Origin: an uncultured Lachnospiraceae bacterium
Lineage (GTDB): Bacteria > Bacillota > Clostridia > Lachnospirales > Lachnospiraceae
Direction: 5' to 3'
Assembly (NCBI GenBank): GCA_910583815.1
Contig: CAJTZB010000128.1
Span: 1-7,281, forward strand
Length of the DNA stretch: 7,281 nucleotides
Shown here: positions 4,990 to 7,281 of the stretch, piece after piece
Layout: each line of letters starts with the position of its first letter
Numbering within the stretch: the stretch's first letter is position 1
Translations under genes and position numbers: made by a program
The notes under the pieces: model-generated
The model's input: only the letters and a program-made list of their open reading frames with translations
What the model was told of the DNA's origin: nothing
The model's database searches: none

Positions 4990-6120
4990 ATGGAAGAGAA
5001 TACAAATAAGTTTATTGGAAAAATGAAAGAACTGTTGGAGTATGCGAAAAAAAAGAAGAATGTATTGGAGTATCAGGAAATCAACGACTTTCTTGCAGAT
5101 ACTGAACTGGATGCTAACCAGATTGAGAAAATCTATGAATTCTTAGAAGCAAATAATGTAGATGTACTTCGTATGTCAAATTTTGAGGATGATTTGGACG
5201 CGGCGCTTCTGCCGGATGATGATCCGATGCTTTTGTCAGACGAAGAGCCGGAGGACTTGACGAACATCGATTTGTCGATTCCGGAAGGTGTCAGTCTGGA
5301 AGACCCGGTTCGCATGTATCTGAAAGAAATTGGAAAGGTGCCGCTGCTTTCTGCGGATGAGGAGCTGGAGTATGCAAAACGCATGGTGCAGGGAGACGAA
5401 GAAGCAAAGAAGCGCCTGTCTGAAGCAAACCTGCGTCTTGTAGTCAGCATTGCAAAGCGCTATGTCGGGCGTGGCATGCAGTTCCTTGATTTGATCCAGG
5501 AAGGCAACTTAGGACTGATTAAGGCAGTAGAAAAGTTCGATTATCATAAAGGTTTCAAATTTTCGACCTATGCGACATGGTGGATTCGCCAAGCCATTAC
5601 AAGGGCAATTGCCGACCAAGCGCGCACCATCCGTATTCCGGTCCATATGGTGGAAACTATCAATAAACTGATTCGTGTACAGAGACAGCTTTTGCAGGAG
5701 TACGGAAGGGAGCCGTTTCCGGAGGAAATTGCAAAAGAGATGAATATGCCGGTAGAACGTGTAAGGGAAATCCAGAAGATTTCTCAGGAACCGGTATCGC
5801 TTGAGACACCAATTGGAGAAGAAGAAGACAGTCATTTGGGTGATTTTGTAGAGGATGACCATGTGCCGACACCGTCGGAGGCGGCAGCCTTTACTTTGTT
5901 AAAAGAGCAGCTGTCAGAAGTATTGGATACACTGACAGACAGGGAGCAAAAAGTATTACGCCTTCGTTTCGGCCTAGACGATGGCAGGGCAAGGACGCTG
6001 GAAGAGGTGGGCAAGGAGTTCAATGTGACGAGAGAACGTATTCGCCAGATTGAAGCCAAAGCACTTCGGAAACTCAGGCATCCAAGCCGCTCCAGAAAGC
6101 TTAAGGATTATTTGGACTGA
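4990..6120 (+). CDS. rpoD: Primary RNA polymerase sigma factor RpoD (SigA)
   Basis: A 376-residue group 1 sigma-70 factor that directs RNA polymerase to housekeeping promoters. It has a region 1.1-like N-terminus (about 1-80, acidic after residue 65), and region 1.2 begins DPVRMYLKEIG (105-115). Region 2 spans about 140-212: NLRLVVSIAKRY, the core-binding GMQFLDLIQEGNLGLIKAV, and the -10-reading helix TYATWWIRQAITRAIADQ. Region 3 starts near IRIPVHMVE (215-223). Region 4 holds the -35-reading helix-turn-helix TLEEVGKEFNVTRERIRQIE (336-355). Like other Firmicutes SigA proteins it lacks the large non-conserved insert of E. coli RpoD. ATG 4990 is chosen because of AAGGATGGAG just upstream (4975-4984) and the usual family length. 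In-frame ATGs further upstream (from 4822) lie inside dnaG or the spacer. A 109-base gap separates it from dnaG. Confidence 0.97.
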   Translation: MEENTNKFIGKMKELLEYAKKKKNVLEYQEINDFLADTELDANQIEKIYEFLEANNVDVLRMSNFEDDLDAALLPDDDPMLLSDEEPEDLTNIDLSIPEGVSLEDPVRMYLKEIGKVPLLSADEELEYAKRMVQGDEEAKKRLSEANLRLVVSIAKRYVGRGMQFLDLIQEGNLGLIKAVEKFDYHKGFKFSTYATWWIRQAITRAIADQARTIRIPVHMVETINKLIRVQRQLLQEYGREPFPEEIAKEMNMPVERVREIQKISQEPVSLETPIGEEEDSHLGDFVEDDHVPTPSEAAAFTLLKEQLSEVLDTLTDREQKVLRLRFGLDDGRARTLEEVGKEFNVTRERIRQIEAKALRKLRHPSRSRKLKDYLD

Positions 6121-6149
6121 CAAATAAGAAAGAAAGGGTTTACAGAAAG

Positions 6150-6851
6150 ATGCAGCTATCAGAACGGCTTTTGGCAGCAGTAGGGCTTGTGACAAGGGGC
6201 AATCGGGTGGCAGATATAGGCTGTGACCATGCCTATACCTCCATTTATTTGTGCAGACAAGGGATTGCACCATCTGCCATTGCAGCAGACGTCCATCCGG
6301 GACCATTGCTGCGAGCAAAGCAGAATGTGGAACTGTATGGGCTTACGGAACAGATTTCTCTGCGGCTGTCTGATGGCCTGGCGTCGTTTTCTGAAGGAGA
6401 AGCGGACACACTTCTGCTGACCGGTATGGGCGGTCTGCTGATGTTGAATATCCTGTCGGAATTTCCGGATGTGACTGCTTCGGCAAAGGAACTGGTGCTG
6501 CAGCCTCAGTCGGAGGTGGCATTGGTGCGCCATTGGTTACATAATTCGGGCTATAAAATCACAATGGAGCGTATGATAAAGGAGGAGGAAAAATTTTATG
6601 TGCTGATACATGCGGTAAAGACGGATGTTTTACAGCACTATGAACAAGAATGCTATTATGTATATGGCAAAGAGCTTGCAATAGAAGATAGAAAAGTATT
6701 TGGGGAATTCCTTGCAAGAGAGAAAAAACTGCGTGAGGAAGTATTGTTAAAGCTTTCCATGCAAGAAACAAAAAAAACAAAAGAGCGAGAGCAGGAACTG
6801 CAGCAGGAGCTTTTGCTGATAAAAGCTGCGGCTCTGGCTCACAAGTTATAG
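6150..6851 (+). CDS. trmK: tRNA (adenine22-N1)-methyltransferase TrmK
   Basis: A 233-residue class I SAM-dependent methyltransferase of the TrmK (YqfN) family, which methylates N1 of A22 in the D-arm of certain bacterial tRNAs. The SAM motif I is VADIGCDHAY (20-29). GMGG at 92-95 and LQPQ at 117-120 are TrmK hallmarks that take the place of the usual NPPY-type motif. EEEKFYVLI follows at 145-153. Residues from about 183 to 232 are highly charged helix, predicted to be the C-terminal coiled coil typical of the family. It starts 29 bases after rpoD with AAAGGG at 6133-6138, a rather distant ribosome binding site (11 bases). Placement straight after the sigma gene matches the order seen in many Firmicutes, including B. 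subtilis sigA-yqfN. There is no terminator before it, so it is probably cotranscribed. Confidence 0.92.
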   Translation: MQLSERLLAAVGLVTRGNRVADIGCDHAYTSIYLCRQGIAPSAIAADVHPGPLLRAKQNVELYGLTEQISLRLSDGLASFSEGEADTLLLTGMGGLLMLNILSEFPDVTASAKELVLQPQSEVALVRHWLHNSGYKITMERMIKEEEKFYVLIHAVKTDVLQHYEQECYYVYGKELAIEDRKVFGEFLAREKKLREEVLLKLSMQETKKTKEREQELQQELLLIKAAALAHKL

Positions 6852-6869
6852 AAAGGAATGGAAATCAGA

Positions 6870-7281
6870 ATGAATATTATATTAAATGGTGAAAAAAGAA
6901 CTTACGAAGGTGGAACAACTTTGCTCGAAATCAGTAAGGATGTTGCAGGAAACTATGCTCATCCAATTATTGTAGCTTCTGTGAATGGAAATTTAAGGGA
7001 ATTAACTAAGACAGCACCGGACGGCGCAACGGTAGAGTTTTTGACAATGGCAACGGATGCCGGAAATAAGACATATGTCCGTGGTCTGATTTTGCTGTTT
7101 TTGAGAGCAGCTTATACGGTATTTGGCGGAAAGTCTTCCATTGACAAAGTAAGAATTGAACATAGCATCGGCAACGGAATCTATGGGGAAATTGATGGAA
7201 GCGTTGAGCTGAATGAAGAGAATATACAGCTGGTGAAGCAGGAAATGCAGCGTCTTGTGGCAGCAGACCTTCCAATTAAAA
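6870..7281 (+). CDS. TGS-domain nucleoside (uridine-type) kinase, N-terminal part
   Basis: Reads open to the window end: 137 codons plus one base. The start is MNIILNGEKRTYEGGTTLLE, a TGS domain (about residues 1-60) like that of threonyl-tRNA synthetase. It continues into a region with KTYVRGLILLFLRAAY (67-82) and DKVRIEHSIGNGIYGEIDG (92-110), which resembles the second N-terminal domain of ThrRS. This layout is known in Clostridia from proteins of about 550 residues ending in a phosphoribulokinase/uridine kinase P-loop domain, annotated as nucleoside kinases that would phosphorylate uridine or related nucleosides. The P-loop lies beyond the window, so kinase activity is inferred from architecture only. 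ATG 6870 is preferred; an in-frame ATG at 6858 directly abuts AAAGGA (6852-6857) and has no spacing. The gene sits 18 bases after trmK, so it is probably in the same operon. Confidence 0.8.
   Translation, partial: MNIILNGEKRTYEGGTTLLEISKDVAGNYAHPIIVASVNGNLRELTKTAPDGATVEFLTMATDAGNKTYVRGLILLFLRAAYTVFGGKSSIDKVRIEHSIGNGIYGEIDGSVELNEENIQLVKQEMQRLVAADLPIK

Overview
The window looks like chromosomal DNA of a Clostridia-type Firmicute, probably Lachnospiraceae. The evidence is gene content and protein style: a dGTPase-like HD protein, DnaG primase, a short RpoD, TrmK and a TGS-domain nucleoside kinase follow one another on the + strand. The genus cannot be fixed from the sequence alone.

Layout. Positions 1-96 are the last 31 codons of a gene that looks like feoB (ferrous iron permease). 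Nineteen bases later starts a two-gene restriction-modification cassette (116-1863). It encodes an EcoRV-family endonuclease and an M.EcoRV-family adenine methyltransferase, overlapping by 4 bases. A strong intrinsic terminator (1880-1918) closes it. Positions 1919-2032 hold a consensus -10 box and a structured leader with a possible 12-codon upstream ORF. The leader precedes a tight operon: dgt-like (2033-3046), dnaG (3060-4880), rpoD (4990-6120), trmK (6150-6851) and a nucleoside kinase cut off by the window end (6870-7281+).

How the genes work together. The operon joins dNTP hydrolysis, replication priming, the housekeeping sigma factor, tRNA A22 methylation and a nucleoside kinase, a conserved housekeeping grouping related to the macromolecular synthesis operon. 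The restriction cassette is accessory DNA between two core blocks. It is visibly AT-richer than the operon: 16 of 60 bases are G or C at 181-240 and 18 of 60 at 1681-1740, against 25 of 60 at 5641-5700 and 29 of 60 at 6301-6360. The endonuclease keeps the catalytic and base-reading residues of EcoRV, so the predicted target is GATATC. That site occurs twice here, once inside the methyltransferase gene.

The points of most interest are the nuclease-first, translationally coupled arrangement of an EcoRV-type pair apparently joined to the feo transcription unit, and the leader of the dgt-dnaG-rpoD operon, which presents two AUGGA-loop hairpins and a short ORF. I see no CRISPR array, transposase, tRNA or rRNA, and no convincing wholly new system.
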